The notes under the pieces were generated by a model. It searched no databases and was not told the origin of the DNA. It was given only the letters and a program-made list of their open reading frames with translations. The position numbers and the translations under genes were made by a program. Below, piece after piece: positions 63,369 to 64,000 of a stretch of 64,000 bases of DNA. Within the stretch, counting starts at the first letter, position 1; each line of letters begins with the position of its first letter. Source of the stretch: Hybos culiciformis (lineage: Eukaryota; Arthropoda; Insecta; Diptera; Hybotidae); contig OZ023274.1 in the NCBI GenBank assembly GCA_964007475.1, positions 36,727,816-36,791,815 on the forward strand, given 5' to 3'.

Positions 63369-64000
63369 TAAGGGGGTCTTCTACTCTAGAAATTTCAAAA
63401 AATCGAAAAATTTTTTTTTTCATAATTCGATAGTTTATATATTCAAAAATATCTCTCTAAAAGGATTTTTCAAAATTCAAATTATTTCCGAAGTTATAGC
63501 CGTTTTAGTGTCGTGGCAACTAAACCGGTTGGGCGGACGACTGGAACAATAGACGATTGGAGGCCCGGGCTACCTGAGTATGAATAACTCTCTCTCTTTT
63601 CTTCTTTCTATTATACTTTCAGTATACTAAATCAATCGTTTGAAGGTCATTGTAACGTATTATACAAAAGTTTTTATTCTATTTACTTTTAGTTTGAGTT
63701 AGTTCGATGTTAACTTTAAACGCGTTTTTCTCGAAACTACTTTTTTCGATGCGGTAACCACAATATCTCAAGTTCTAATCAGCTGATTTACGTGAAATTT
63801 GGCATTAATATTCTTTATATATCTCTCTAACGCATGAACCAACAAAAAATAAAAATTAAAAATTTTTAATATTTTTAAAAAATTCGACAAAGTTGAAAAA
63901 TTAGTGAAAAAATCGACCTTTATTTTTGAGTAGCCGCCATTTTATGAAAAAAAATTTTTTTTCAGTTTCGTTGGTTCATGCGATAGCGACATTCATACTA
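63369..64000. repeat. Unclassified repeat-like unit cut by the window edge
   Basis: From TTAAGGGGGTCTTCTACTCT onward the base composition changes and GC-richer blocks appear (GTCGTGGCAACTAAACC, GGCCCGGGCTACC). Exact 13-bp inverted repeats CGCATGAACCAAC (63831-63843) and GTTGGTTCATGCG (63970-63982) lie near the edge. The TTAA before GGGGG could be a piggyBac-type target site, but this is a guess. It could equally be a fragment of a large TIR element or another conserved repeat. Confidence 0.45.

Overview
The window is strongly AT-rich eukaryotic DNA that looks like an insect nuclear genome. Support for this comes from one intron-split gene for a secreted insect-type C-type lectin, from spliceosomal GT/AG junctions, and from a dense load of short non-autonomous DNA transposons. 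Nothing bacterial, organellar or viral was seen, and there is no long intact open reading frame. The species cannot be fixed from the sequence; the lectin would fit a dipteran or another insect.

The only gene I can support is on the minus strand at 51.8-53.6 kb. Three exons with matching phases encode almost a whole carbohydrate-recognition domain, with EPN and WND calcium/sugar-binding motifs and four framework cysteines. The 5' exon (start codon and signal peptide) is not secured; it should lie to the right, and may be thousands of bases away or outside the window. The intron between the last two supported exons carries an 803-bp transposon, and a related 556-bp element lies about 450 bp beyond the stop codon.

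The rest is intergenic or intronic DNA punctuated by repeats, roughly from left to right: a MITE family with 4-bp target duplications (0.6, 9.5 and 37.8 kb); a TIR element at 10.4 kb; a hAT element at 13.2-14.5 kb containing a second nested TIR element with a tRNA-like head and a long A/T tract; a 9-bp-duplication element built on TTCCCGGGAA motifs (23.4 kb); two copies of a roughly 430-bp poly(A)-ended retroposon-like repeat (24.2 and 26.5 kb); a hAT-like element (27.5 kb); a 9-bp-duplication element built on TATCCGGATA motifs (32.0 kb); a foldback (34.1 kb); a hAT element (43.0 kb); a 1.2-kb TA-flanked TIR element holding a perfect 40-bp-arm palindrome, a tRNA/5S-rRNA-like head and a long A-rich tract (47-48 kb); two further 9-bp-duplication elements (50.8 and 52.2 kb); a near-perfect 61-bp-arm hairpin (55.0 kb); a TIR element with GGCGAC-rich ends and a nested relative (59.7-61.5 kb); and a conserved-looking repeat running off the right edge (63.4 kb).

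Two patterns stand out. First, at least four different elements share 9-bp target duplications and family-specific arrays of short GC-containing motifs facing inward from both ends. This is the architecture of foldback/Mutator-like elements. Second, two TIR elements of different families each contain an RNA-polymerase-III-type head (a tRNA A box followed by a tRNA B box in one and a 5S-rRNA-like segment in the other), running into an A-rich tract of about 250 bases. These arrangements are visible in the sequence; their function and novelty are inference.
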